Part shown: piece after piece, positions 25,524 through 33,902 of the stretch
Position numbering within the stretch: the first letter of the stretch is position 1
How the letters are laid out: each line of letters starts with the position of its first letter
The notes under the pieces: model-generated
What the model was told of the DNA's origin: nothing
The model's input: only the letters and a program-made list of their open reading frames with translations
Database searches by the model: none
Program-made: the position numbers and the translations under genes
From: Gorillibacterium massiliense
GTDB lineage: Bacteria > Bacillota > Bacilli > Paenibacillales > NBRC-103111
Assembly (NCBI RefSeq): GCF_000455485.1
Contig: NZ_CBQR020000146.1
Location: forward strand, 82,533 to 146,532
Length of the DNA stretch: 64,000 bases
Direction: 5' to 3'

Positions 25524-25703
25524 AAGAAAACCCTTTTCCGCAAAGGAAAAGGGTCGTGGTTTTGGTAAAAAGCGCACTGTCCCTTCTCATTTGTCGGAGC
25601 CGCATAAACGCTCCGAGGAATTGGCACCAATTTTCCTGCTTGATAGCAGGACGGTTGCCGGGCATCATAGGGCCTTTCCCTCCGCCTCTCTGAATAAGAA
25701 GAA
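25524..25703 (-). promoter_or_regulatory. SAM-I (S-box) riboswitch of metNIQ
   Basis: On the minus strand the conserved S-box core is present: CAGAGAGGCGGAGGGAAAGG, then CCCTATGATGCCCGGCAACC, a variable P3 hairpin (CCTGCTATCAAGCAGG) and a P4-type hairpin (CGGAGC...GCTCCG). The expression platform ends in a terminator hairpin (CCCTTTTCC/GGAAAAGGG, 25531-25553) and a T-rich tail. S-adenosylmethionine should stabilise the terminator and stop metNIQ transcription. Confidence 0.93.
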
Positions 25704-25973
25704 CCGCATATTTAATTTGATTTTCCCGATAAAAAAGAAGTTATATTCTAACCTCGGGTTACTAAGTTGCAGTATAGCCTATCCCCCTTCTTCCGTCAAC
25801 CTATATTCCGACATTTTATATAACTGCTGTATAATCTTGTCGCAATTTGGATTCGAATTGTTCTCTCGACTGAAAAGCATTTAGCCTGAAGCCGCATACA
25901 ATGAACTCTAACCGAAAGTTGCCGCTCCAGCCCCAAGCTGAAAAAGAAAATGATCAAAAATTTTAAAAAGGGT
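25704..25973. other. AT-rich intergenic stretch, no gene seen
   Basis: This lies between the minus-strand metNIQ leader and the plus-strand cold-shock gene. It must hold the metNIQ promoter (minus strand), but I could not fix its -35 and -10. No ORF with a ribosome site is seen. Confidence 0.4.
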
Positions 25974-25999
25974 GTTTCACGATTCCTTGGCAAGGGTAT
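25974..25999 (+). promoter_or_regulatory. SigB-type promoter of the cold-shock gene
   Basis: GTTTCA (25974-25979), 14 bases, GGGTAT (25994-25999). This matches the SigB consensus GTTTAA-N12-14-GGGTAT at 11 of 12 positions. The implied leader before the csp ATG is about 180 bases. Confidence 0.65.
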
Positions 26000-26188
26000 T
26001 AAGCGTTGAGACGCTATAATTTCACACCCGTAATATCGGCATTCGCAGGAATGATACTTGATTCACTCATGATCAAGGGGTCCATTCTCGAAGAATGAAC
26101 CACTCGATAATGTGTGAATTTTTTATTTGCCGGTCTTGGTAAGTAAAAAACGTACATATTAACAAATCCATCCTTGGAGGTTGTACAA

Positions 26189-26389
26189 ATGCAAACGGGT
26201 ACGGTAAAATGGTTTAATGCAGAGAAAGGTTTTGGCTTCATTTCCACGGAAAGCGGCAATGATGTTTTCGTTCATTACTCTGCGATTACAGGCGAAGGCT
26301 TCAAGACCCTTGATCAAGGCCAGAAGGTGCAGTTCAGTGTCGTGCAGGGCGCACGTGGGCCTCAAGCAGACGGCGTTGTCAAGCTGTAA
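26189..26389 (+). CDS. cold-shock protein (CspA/CspB family)
   Basis: A 66-residue single cold-shock domain binding single-stranded RNA and DNA. RNP1 (KGFGFI) and RNP2 (VFVHY) are both present, and the start [18 protein letters not shown] is typical. TTGGAGG lies 8 bases upstream of the ATG. A leader of about 180 bases from the SigB-type promoter is comparable to the long leaders of csp genes that fold into temperature-dependent structures. Acts as an RNA chaperone at low temperature or stationary phase. Confidence 0.95.
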   Translation: MQTGTVKWFNAEKGFGFISTESGNDVFVHYSAITGEGFKTLDQGQKVQFSVVQGARGPQADGVVKL

Positions 26390-26414
26390 GACAAGGTCCG
26401 AACTTAAACCAACG

Positions 26415-26442
26415 AAACTGCTCTGTACGGAGCAGTTTTTTC
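26415..26442 (+). terminator. terminator of the cold-shock gene
   Basis: AAACTGCTC and GAGCAGTTT stem around a CGTA-type loop followed by TTTT. Confidence 0.88.
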
Positions 26443-26447
26443 TACGT

Positions 26448-26497
26448 TACAGAATGTTTAAGTTTGCTAAAGTGCTCAAGCACGAAAACATTCTGTA
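26448..26497. repeat. long perfect inverted repeat
   Basis: TACAGAATGTTT (26448-26459) and AAACATTCTGTA (26486-26497) are perfect 12-bp arms. The 26-base loop holds a second short stem, GTGCTCAAGCAC. No T tail, so it is not an ordinary terminator. Confidence 0.7.
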
Positions 26498-26592
26498 CCA
26501 AGAAAACCTACCTCTGAAACGCGGTCGCTCATCTTTGTAAAGCCTCGATAGAGGTTTTCTTATATTTCCATTAAAGATTTGAGGTATGCCGT

Positions 26593-28368
26593 TTGCAACA
26601 AGCATTGTCCATTCTCGAAAAATACTATGGTTATCATTCTTTCCGCCCTGGGCAAGAGAAGGCGATCCGTTCTATTCTTGCCGGCAGCGACGTACTGGGC
26701 ATCATGCCCACAGGCGGGGGAAAGTCCCTTTGCTATCAAATTCCCGCTTTGCTCCTTCCAGGCATAACGCTGGTTATCTCGCCGCTCATCTCACTGATGA
26801 AGGACCAGATCGACACTTTGACCAGTATGGGCATCGCCGCCACATTCATCAATAGTTCCGTAAGCGGCTCGGAGGTGGGGAAGCGGCTGAGGCGTGCGGA
26901 AAATGGAGAGTTCAAACTCATCTACATCGCACCTGAGCGGCTGGAGTCGGAGCGCTTTCGGGACTTGCTGCGCACTCTGCCCGTGTCGATGCTCGCCATC
27001 GACGAAGCTCACTGTATCTCCCAGTGGGGCCATGATTTCCGGCCCAGCTACCGGGCGATCACGGGGCTTCTGGAGCTTTTGCCCAAGCGGCCGGTGGTAT
27101 CGGCATTTACGGCGACGGCGACACCCGAGGTTACGGAGGATATTACCCGTTACTTGGGCATACCGCCGGAGCATGTTTTTTTGACGGGCTTTAACCGGGA
27201 GAATCTGAAGTTTTCCGTTGTGAAAGGTGAAAATAAGCAGGATTACCTGCTCCGCTATATTCGCGAGCATAAGGACGAGGCGGGCATCGTTTACGCCGCG
27301 ACCCGCAAGGAAGTAGACTCCCTCTGCGCTTTCCTGAACAAGAAAGGCATCTCTGCCGGCCGCTATCATGCCGGTCTTACGGATGTGGAGCGCAAGGAAA
27401 GCCAGGAGCGGTTCCTGTTTGACGATATCCGCATCATGGTGGCCAGCAACGCCTTCGGCATGGGCATCGATAAATCCAACGTCCGCTACGTGATCCATTA
27501 CAACATGCCGAAAAATATGGAAGCCTACTATCAAGAGGCCGGAAGAGCGGGGCGGGACGGCGAGCCCGGCGAATGCATCCTGCTGTTCAGCGCCCAGGAT
27601 ACCATCATTCAAAAGTTCCTCATCGAACAGAGCCTGATGGACCCGGAGCGCAAAGCAAATGAATACCGCAAGCTTCAGGGAATGGTGGATTACTGCCATA
27701 CCACTCGCTGCTTGCGCCGTTATATACTCGGTTATTTCGGCGAGGATGCACCGGAAGCTTGCGGTAATTGCGGCAACTGCTCCGACGATGTTGAGCTTAC
27801 GGATTTAACCGTGGAAGCCCAAAAGATTTTCTCCTGCATCTATCGCATGAAGGAACGGTTCGGCGTCTCTCTGGTGAGCCAGGTACTGAAGGGCTCCCGT
27901 AACCAAAAAGTGACCCAGTTCGGTTTTAACCGGCTGCCCACTTATGGCCTGATGAGCCGGTTAACGGAAAAGGAAATCGCCGATTTGATTCACACGCTTA
28001 TTGCGGAAGGCTTTCTTGCCTTATCGGAAGGCAAGTACCCGGTGGTTCGCCTGCAGCAGCAGGCAGCCGCCGTCCTGAGGGGAGAGGAGCCGGTCATCGT
28101 TCGCAAACGCATCGCTAAACGTCAAGAGGCTGTAGGGGACGCCGCGTTGTTTGAACGTCTGCGGATGCTGCGCAAAGAGTTGTCCGAGCGGGACAATGTT
28201 CCGCCGTATGTGGTCTTCCCAGACAGTACCTTACGGGAGATGAGCGAATCGCTGCCCACCGACCGCGGTTCCATGCTGTCCGTGAAGGGCGTAGGGGAGG
28301 CCAAGTTCCTTCGCTACGGTGTATTGTTTATGGAGCTCATCCGCGAGTATACGGAATCCGGCGCCTAA
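26593..28368 (+). CDS. recQ: ATP-dependent DNA helicase RecQ
   Basis: A 3'-5' superfamily 2 helicase (591 residues) for recombination repair. Motif I GIMPTGGGKSLCYQ is near residue 38, the DEAH box AIDEAHCISQWGHDFRP near 135 and motif VI YYQEAGRAGRDG near 315. A zinc site formed by CHTTRC and CGNCGNC lies near 370-400, then a winged-helix RQC region, and an HRDC domain ends the protein (about 515-591). TTG 26593 has TTGAGGT upstream. Complete and of normal length. The next gene starts 25 bases later, so the phosphatase gene may be read from the same transcript. Confidence 0.95.
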   Translation: MQQALSILEKYYGYHSFRPGQEKAIRSILAGSDVLGIMPTGGGKSLCYQIPALLLPGITLVISPLISLMKDQIDTLTSMGIAATFINSSVSGSEVGKRLRRAENGEFKLIYIAPERLESERFRDLLRTLPVSMLAIDEAHCISQWGHDFRPSYRAITGLLELLPKRPVVSAFTATATPEVTEDITRYLGIPPEHVFLTGFNRENLKFSVVKGENKQDYLLRYIREHKDEAGIVYAATRKEVDSLCAFLNKKGISAGRYHAGLTDVERKESQERFLFDDIRIMVASNAFGMGIDKSNVRYVIHYNMPKNMEAYYQEAGRAGRDGEPGECILLFSAQDTIIQKFLIEQSLMDPERKANEYRKLQGMVDYCHTTRCLRRYILGYFGEDAPEACGNCGNCSDDVELTDLTVEAQKIFSCIYRMKERFGVSLVSQVLKGSRNQKVTQFGFNRLPTYGLMSRLTEKEIADLIHTLIAEGFLALSEGKYPVVRLQQQAAAVLRGEEPVIVRKRIAKRQEAVGDAALFERLRMLRKELSERDNVPPYVVFPDSTLREMSESLPTDRGSMLSVKGVGEAKFLRYGVLFMELIREYTESGA

Positions 28369-28392
28369 ACCGTCGGAGAAGGGAAGCGAGAT

Positions 28393-29520
28393 ATGAGTAT
28401 TCTGATCGTTGACGATAATCCGGTGAATTTGATCATTATCGAAAAAATATTGAAAAGCGAAGGCTACCGCGATTGCATCACGGCGAGCTCGGCCCATGAG
28501 CTGTACAAGCTTCTTGGCATTGTCTCGGGGGAGCCTGCGGAAATGCCCGTCGACCTGATCCTGATGGACATGATGATGCCGGAGATCGACGGCTTGGCCG
28601 CTTGTCGAAGGATTCATCAAGAAGAAAGGCTAAGAGACATCCCCATCATTATCGTCACCGCCCTGGGTGACTCCAATAAGCTAGCGGAGGCGCTGGATGC
28701 TGGGGCTATGGATTATGTCATGAAGCCCATCAACAAGGTGGAGCTGATGGCTCGCATCCGGGTTGCCTTGCGGTTGAAATATGAGAAGGATTGGCATATC
28801 GAACGGGACCGGAGAATCCGCAATGAGCTGGATTTAGCCAAGCAGGTGCAGCGCAGCGTGCTAGGGCAGCCGGTGGATAATGAGATCATCCGTATCACGG
28901 CAAACTACTATCCATCCTTTGAACTGGCGGGAGACATGTACTCCTGGTACCGGATCGATGATCATCGGTACGGTGTCATTTTGCTGGATATGATGGGGCA
29001 TGGGATATCCTCGTCCTTGGTGTGCATGTTCATTTCCTCCGTGCTGCAGGATACCATTACCCGGTTGGTGGATCCGGAGCTGGTCATCAACGAGTTGAAC
29101 CGCTACATGAATCAGTTGTACAGTCTGGAGCACTTTATCCATTACTATTTTACGGCTATTTATCTTGTCATCGACACCCATCGTAAAACCATTGAGTACG
29201 TAAATGCCGGCCATCCTCCGGGGCTGGTTGTCTATAAAGACGGAAGCTCCGTTCAGCTTGATAAGGGCAGCTGCGCCGTCGGCTTTTTCGAACAGATTGA
29301 AATTCAAAAGGATCGGATCGAGTACTGCGATAACGCGCGTATATTTCTGTTTACCGACGGGCTTCTGGAAGCGGTGGAGAAGCAGGGAGGCGATTTGCAT
29401 ACCCAACTGACATCCGCCGTGACCGGGGATTTGGCTGAAGCGATGGATCGGATCCTGCCGGAGGAAGACCGGGGAAACCAGCAGGACGATATGTGCATGG
29501 TGCTGATCGAAACGGTATGA
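28393..29520 (+). CDS. rsbY: response regulator with PP2C phosphatase domain (RsbY-like)
   Basis: A 375-residue two-domain protein: receiver domain (about 1-125; acidic pocket VDDN, phosphoacceptor Asp in ILMDMMMP near residue 58, Lys in YVMKPIN near 109), a short linker helix, and a SpoIIE/RsbU-type PP2C phosphatase (about 150-375; metal ligands in LAGDMYSW near 180 and LLDMMGHG near 200, plus NQQDDMCMV near the end). In the Bacillus cereus group, RsbY with this architecture dephosphorylates RsbV and so releases SigB, and is activated by the hybrid kinase RsbK. The rsbVW-sigB genes 5-9 kb downstream and the CheR-type gene next door support that reading. No rsbK is in this window. Confidence 0.85.
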   Translation: MSILIVDDNPVNLIIIEKILKSEGYRDCITASSAHELYKLLGIVSGEPAEMPVDLILMDMMMPEIDGLAACRRIHQEERLRDIPIIIVTALGDSNKLAEALDAGAMDYVMKPINKVELMARIRVALRLKYEKDWHIERDRRIRNELDLAKQVQRSVLGQPVDNEIIRITANYYPSFELAGDMYSWYRIDDHRYGVILLDMMGHGISSSLVCMFISSVLQDTITRLVDPELVINELNRYMNQLYSLEHFIHYYFTAIYLVIDTHRKTIEYVNAGHPPGLVVYKDGSSVQLDKGSCAVGFFEQIEIQKDRIEYCDNARIFLFTDGLLEAVEKQGGDLHTQLTSAVTGDLAEAMDRILPEEDRGNQQDDMCMVLIETV

Positions 29521-29565
29521 CACTGGCAACGAAGATTGGGCCGATCAAAGAGGGGTTGGTGGAAA

Positions 29566-30408
29566 ATGCAGATTTCTCCGTCTAGCTGCGACGAAGAGAG
29601 GGAACGGATAGAAATCGAGCTGTTGCTTGAGGGGATATACCGGCATTACGGGTATGATTTCCGCAATTATGCGGCTTCCTCTATCCGCCGCCGGCTCTGG
29701 CACCGGGTTAACACCTGGGGGCTCGGCTCCATTTCCGCTTTGCAGGACCGGGTTCTGCATGATCCCGCCAGCATGGCGGAGCTGATGTCCAGCCTATCGG
29801 TGAGCGTCACGGAGATGTTCCGCGACCCGGAGTTGTTTGCGGTATTCCGCAAGGAATGCGCTCCCCGGCTTCGGCAGCTTCCGTCTATCCGGTTTTGGCA
29901 CGCGGGCTGCTCTACCGGCGAAGAGGTGCTGTCCATGGCTATCCTGCTGGAAGAGGAGGGGCTTTTGGAGCGGGCGCGCCTCTATGCCACGGACATGAAC
30001 GAGGAAGCGCTGGAACAGGCGCGGACAGGCGTCTTTCATCTGCGGAAAATGCGGGAGTATACCCGGAACTATTTGCTTTCCGGCGGTAAAGAAGAATTTT
30101 CCGAATATTACACGGTTAAAAACGAACATGCCGTCTTCCACCCCCGTTTTCTGGAAAACGTCGTGTTCGCCCAACATAACCTGGCTACCGACCAGAGCTT
30201 CAATGAGTTTCATGTTATTTTTTGCCGGAATGTTTTGATTTATTTCAACAAAACCTTGCAGGACCGGGTCCACGAGCTGTTTTACGACAGCCTAGCCGTA
30301 GGTGGCGTATTGGGCTTGGGCAATCGGGAATCGATTAATTTCATCGCCCGTGCGGATTGCTACGAGACGATTTTGCCCCATGAGAAGCTTTACCGTAAAG
30401 TCAGATAA
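29566..30408 (+). CDS. CheR-type protein methyltransferase (RsbM-like)
   Basis: A 280-residue CheR-like enzyme that transfers methyl groups from SAM to glutamates. It has an N-terminal CheR helical domain (YRHYGYDFRNYAASSIRRRLW near 25), a SAM motif HAGCSTGEEVLSMA near 115, YATDMNEEALEQA near 145 and CRNVLIYF near 225. ATG 29566 is preferred over an upstream TTG lacking a ribosome site. There is no chemotaxis gene nearby. In Bacillus cereus the CheR-type enzyme RsbM methylates RsbK and damps SigB activation; adjacency to the RsbY-like phosphatase makes that role the best guess, but a methyl-accepting receptor elsewhere cannot be excluded. Confidence 0.85.
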   Translation: MQISPSSCDEERERIEIELLLEGIYRHYGYDFRNYAASSIRRRLWHRVNTWGLGSISALQDRVLHDPASMAELMSSLSVSVTEMFRDPELFAVFRKECAPRLRQLPSIRFWHAGCSTGEEVLSMAILLEEEGLLERARLYATDMNEEALEQARTGVFHLRKMREYTRNYLLSGGKEEFSEYYTVKNEHAVFHPRFLENVVFAQHNLATDQSFNEFHVIFCRNVLIYFNKTLQDRVHELFYDSLAVGGVLGLGNRESINFIARADCYETILPHEKLYRKVR

Positions 30409-30440
30409 ACCAAAGCCATCCTTCCGGGTGGCTTTTCTTA
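30408..30440 (+). terminator. terminator after the CheR-type gene
   Basis: AAGCCATCC-TTCC-GGGTGGCTTTTCTT forms a short stem with a T-rich tail. The next 180 bases hold nothing I can assign. Confidence 0.6.
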
Positions 30441-30619
30441 TGGAAATGACGCGCGTGACTGTCAAGGGGAGCCTCTCTGCGGAGAAGGGCATAGAGGATC
30501 GGGTCAAACGCCATACTAAGGAAGGATCAGCGGACTGTCCGGGCGGCTTGAAACACGCCTTATCCCATGTGTTTTCCTGCTTTTTTAACAAAAACGTTAC
30601 GACTTCAAACCGCGCCCCC

Positions 30620-30648
30620 TTGTTTCAAGGCTGGACGAGCCGTGTAAT
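30620..30648 (+). promoter_or_regulatory. possible SigA promoter of glgC
   Basis: TTGTTT-N17-TGTAAT, 145 bases before the glgC start. A moderate match only. Confidence 0.35.
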
Positions 30649-30793
30649 TACCTATTACAACATTTGCGGATAGGCGGCAAGAGCCTACAAACGGCTTGGA
30701 ATCGTTATTTCCGTACGCTTAAGACGAGCATGCAATAAGGTGCTTTGCTTATCCTGCCGGCCGCAAAATAAACAAATGAAAGGTGATCGCACA

Positions 30794-31993
30794 ATGAAGC
30801 AAACGGAATGCGTGGCAATGCTTCTAGCCGGTGGAGAAGGCCGGAGACTTGGCGTATTGACAACGAATACGGCCAAACCTGCCGTGCACTTCGGCGGAAA
30901 ATACCGGATCATCGATTTTACGTTAAGCAACTGCACCAACTCGGGCATCGACACAGTCGGCGTTCTCACCCAATACCAGCCGATGACTCTTCACGATCAT
31001 ATCGGAGCGGGAGATCCCTGGGATTTGAATCGGGAAGAAGGCGGCGTCACCATGCTCGCGCCTAAGATGGAAAACAATAAAATGAATTGGTACAAGGGCA
31101 CGGCTAATGCCGTTTACCAAAACATCTCGTTTATTGAGCAATATGAGCCGGAGTACGTTTTGATCATCTCCGGTGATCATATTTACAACATGGATTACCG
31201 GGAAATGCTGGAGTTCCATAAGATGAACCAAGCGGAAGCCACTATTTCCGTTATCCAGGTAAAATGGGAAGAAGCCAGTCGCTTCGGCATCATGAATATC
31301 GACCACGGCAACCGAGTGAAGGATTTCGTGGAAAAACCGGCGAAACCCGAGAGTAATCTTGCCTCCATGGGCATTTATATTTTTAATTGGCAGGTATTGA
31401 AATCCTACTTAACCCAAGACGAGAATGATTTGGAATCGAGCAATGATTTCGGGAAAAACATTATCCCCGGCATGCTCCAACAAGGCGCGAAATTATTCGC
31501 TTATCCGTTTAAAGGCTATTGGAAGGATGTGGGCACCGTAGACAGTCTGTGGGAGTCCCATATGGATTTGCTGGAGAAGGACGGGCGAATGGTTTTGAAC
31601 AATATGGATTGGCCGCTCTATACCAATTGTGGCAACCCCGCTTCCCAATACATTGCACCTAGCGCGCAAATTAGCCAGTCGATGATCAATGAGGGCTGTT
31701 CCATATTTGGCGTAGTTGATCATTCCGTCGTCTTCTGCAATGTGGAGATCGGAGAGGGAAGCCTGATCCGCGACAGCATTATCATGCCCGGCGTGAAAAT
31801 CGGAAAGAACGCCGTGGTGCATAAGGCGATCATCGGCGAAGGTACCGTTGTCCGCGATGGGGCGGTCGTCGGGGATTTTGAAGGAGAATCGATTTCGGTC
31901 GTCGGAGAAGGCGAAGTGGTCTATAAAGATGCCGACAAGCTGCCGAAAATTTTCGTCCCGAAAAACAAAGTTCTGCTGGAACGGATCGGATGA
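30794..31993 (+). CDS. glgC: glucose-1-phosphate adenylyltransferase
   Basis: Makes ADP-glucose for glycogen synthesis. From ATG 30794 (AAAGGTGATC site upstream) it has 399 residues. Visible features: [14 protein letters not shown] signature near residue 10, GTANAVYQN near 103, [11 protein letters not shown] near 128, FVEKP near 178 and a C-terminal left-handed beta-helix with hexapeptide repeats (about 290-380). No glgB, glgD or glgA lies beside it, so it stands alone here, unlike the Bacillus glgBCDAP operon. This may indicate a monomeric GlgC system with the other genes elsewhere. Confidence 0.94.
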   Translation: MKQTECVAMLLAGGEGRRLGVLTTNTAKPAVHFGGKYRIIDFTLSNCTNSGIDTVGVLTQYQPMTLHDHIGAGDPWDLNREEGGVTMLAPKMENNKMNWYKGTANAVYQNISFIEQYEPEYVLIISGDHIYNMDYREMLEFHKMNQAEATISVIQVKWEEASRFGIMNIDHGNRVKDFVEKPAKPESNLASMGIYIFNWQVLKSYLTQDENDLESSNDFGKNIIPGMLQQGAKLFAYPFKGYWKDVGTVDSLWESHMDLLEKDGRMVLNNMDWPLYTNCGNPASQYIAPSAQISQSMINEGCSIFGVVDHSVVFCNVEIGEGSLIRDSIIMPGVKIGKNAVVHKAIIGEGTVVRDGAVVGDFEGESISVVGEGEVVYKDADKLPKIFVPKNKVLLERIG

Positions 31994-32019
31994 TGAACGT
32001 TTGGCATATAGGGATAACG

Positions 32020-32058
32020 AAAAAGCGCCGCTCGCGAGGAATCGCGGGGGCGCTTTTT
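32020..32058. terminator. bidirectional terminator glgC/SDR
   Basis: AAAAAGCGCC...GGCGCTTTTTT with an inner CGCGA pairing lies between the converging genes. Confidence 0.88.
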
Positions 32059-32071
32059 TATGATTGTCTTG

Positions 32072-32866
32072 TTACCCATGCAGCAAGGATTCGGCTCCGT
32101 CAATATAGATCGGAGTGCCGGTAATATGCGAGGAAGCGTCACTGGACAGGAAGAGCACTAAATCCGCGACATGCTCGGGCTGACCGGGACCTTTTTGCAA
32201 AGGCTGGTCGCCTTTTGGAAACTCCACAGGAATGGTGATCTTCTCGACTTCCGGGGTCCAGTTCGTGTTTTCTCCGATGTTCGTCTCGATGGCGCCGGGA
32301 CAGATGGCATTCACCCGGATTTTAAATTTGGCCAACTCGAGAGCGGCCATTTGCATGAAAGCGACTTGACCGGCCTTGCTGGTGCTGTATGCGGTGAAGC
32401 CGAAATTGGAGAAGACGCGGTTTCCGTTGATGGAACTGGTGATGATGATGCTGCCGCCGTTCTTTTTTAGGTAGGGAACAGCGTATTTTACCGTCAAAAA
32501 GGTTCCTTTCAAGTTGATGTTCATGGTAGTTTCCCAATCTTGCACCGTCATTTCCTCGATGGGCGCGAGGGTGCCGTTGATCCCGGCATTGGCAAAGACA
32601 ATATCCAGCCGTCCCCACAGGTCCACCACATGGCGCATGCCCTTCTCGACCATTTCCGGCACGGAGATGTCCGTCTCCACATAGCACGCCTCTCCGCCTT
32701 CCGCTACAATCAGCTGCTGCACCTCTTTGGCGTTTTCCGGCGTACGGTCGAGCAGGCACACTTTGGCGCCTTGACGGGCCAACAGAATGGCTGAGGCGCG
32801 CCCGATGCCCGACCCTCCCCCTGTGATGATGGCAATTTTTCCGGCTACTGGTTTCTCCGCGTTCAT
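32072..32866 (-). CDS. short-chain dehydrogenase/reductase
   Basis: A classical SDR of 264 residues. The NAD(P)-binding TGGGSGIG is near residue 15, NAG near 93, the catalytic Ser in SIIITSSING near 142 and YSTSK (Tyr, Lys) near 158. Asp in LLDRT at the end of beta 2 suggests NAD(H) preference. AGGAGG precedes the ATG. Substrate unknown; monocistronic. Confidence 0.9.
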   Translation of the reverse strand: MNAEKPVAGKIAIITGGGSGIGRASAILLARQGAKVCLLDRTPENAKEVQQLIVAEGGEACYVETDISVPEMVEKGMRHVVDLWGRLDIVFANAGINGTLAPIEEMTVQDWETTMNINLKGTFLTVKYAVPYLKKNGGSIIITSSINGNRVFSNFGFTAYSTSKAGQVAFMQMAALELAKFKIRVNAICPGAIETNIGENTNWTPEVEKITIPVEFPKGDQPLQKGPGQPEHVADLVLFLSSDASSHITGTPIYIDGAESLLHG

Positions 32867-33046
32867 AAAACGCCTCCTTTAGCGATCATATAATTGTGCT
32901 GAAAGTATCCATAATTTAACCGAAAGCCCGGAGGATGAATCATGCCAGGACAATCCAATCCAGCGGGAGAATGGTTCAAAAGGCGGAAGGATGGTTAATA
33001 AAAGGGAAAGGCCGGCACCATTTTGCATTTAACGGGAGTGATGCAT

Positions 33047-33571
33047 GTGATCAAAGCAGGAAGCTTTATCCTCATCGCCGCTATGCTCCTAGGCGGAGTT
33101 CCTTTTGCAGAATTTACAGTGAAAGAGGCTGCCGTTCCCCAAGCTGAAACCGTCATGCATACCGTCCATCAAGAAGACCGCAAAACACCCCTCCTTTTAA
33201 GCTCTGTAAACGGTGTAACCCTCGGGGATGATCGGCAGAGCGTCGCGGATAAAAAAGGCGTCCCCTTCGCCATTCAGCACGACACCGTTGAGCCGGATGC
33301 AGAAACGTACGATTACGGGTATATGAGCGTTACGTTTAGCGGTACGGCGGTGGAACGTGTTTCAATCCCCGCGGAAGCAGACACTTTTAAGGTGGAAGGC
33401 ACCGTTGTCTCCATAGATCCGGCCTCTATTCGTGAAGCATTAGGAGATCCGGACTATATCGCAGAAGATGGGCTCGTCTACCAGAGAGGGGAGCTCTTGT
33501 TGAAGGTGTTTCTGGATGCGGAAAAGAAGCGCATCGTTTCCATCGATTATTATTGCCTGGCTAACGTGTAA
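33047..33571 (+). CDS. hypothetical secreted protein
   Basis: I do not recognise a named family. GTG 33047 has GGGAG 8 bases upstream and gives 174 residues beginning with a signal peptide (IKAGSFILIAAMLLGGVPFA, cleavage probably near residue 22-30; no lipobox Cys). The mature part is beta-rich with a segment SVNGVTLGDDRQSVADKKGVP and a second VVSIDPASIREALGDPDYI, the second resembling a degenerate repeat of the first. It ends with one Cys. Similar two-lobed secreted proteins occur in Paenibacillus, but I cannot name a function. Confidence 0.7.
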   Translation: MIKAGSFILIAAMLLGGVPFAEFTVKEAAVPQAETVMHTVHQEDRKTPLLLSSVNGVTLGDDRQSVADKKGVPFAIQHDTVEPDAETYDYGYMSVTFSGTAVERVSIPAEADTFKVEGTVVSIDPASIREALGDPDYIAEDGLVYQRGELLLKVFLDAEKKRIVSIDYYCLANV

Positions 33572-33593
33572 ATTTTCGTCTGTAACGGTATAG

Positions 33594-33631
33594 AAAAACA
33601 CCCGGAGCCGCTTCGGGCTCCAGGCGTTTTT
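33594..33631. terminator. bidirectional terminator at 33.6 kb
   Basis: AAAAACACCCGGAGCC-GCTTC-GGGCTCCAGGCGTTTTT; strong stem with A and T flanks, serving the secreted protein gene and a possible small minus-strand gene. Confidence 0.8.
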
Positions 33632-33651
33632 CTTGATCATGTCCTTTTCTC

Positions 33652-33732
33652 TTAGAACATGGGGAATACATAACGGACAAGGAAATATAGTGCGTCCCGG
33701 GTATCCACATCCACATTGCGACGGGTTTCCAT
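33652..33732 (-). CDS. possible 26-residue small protein
   Basis: An ATG at 33732 with AGGAGGTG 8-10 bases upstream opens a 26-codon frame ending TAA at 33652, just before a terminator. The peptide starts METRRNVDVDTRDALYFL and ends in RYVFPMF: a charged head and an aromatic, hydrophobic tail without Cys. Too short for homology by eye. The ribosome site, stop and terminator placement argue for a real gene. Confidence 0.45.
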   Translation of the reverse strand: METRRNVDVDTRDALYFLVRYVFPMF

Positions 33733-33902
33733 ATCTTCCGCACCTCCTGTTCCTGAAGGAATGGTTGCTCACTTGATCCTTAAACGATCAGGTGCCGTTT
33801 GAAACGGTGCGGTAGTGTAAAAAATGTCGGTTTTTGTTATTCTATTGCTATAGACTTATATGGGGCCGTTTATGAAAATCTTTTATTTGCGGGGTGATGG
33901 TT

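Noticed and set aside
33790-33812. CCGTTTGAAACGG palindrome as operator of the first rsbVW pair
   Set aside because: Perfect but short, and it matches no regulator I know; position relative to a promoter could not be fixed.
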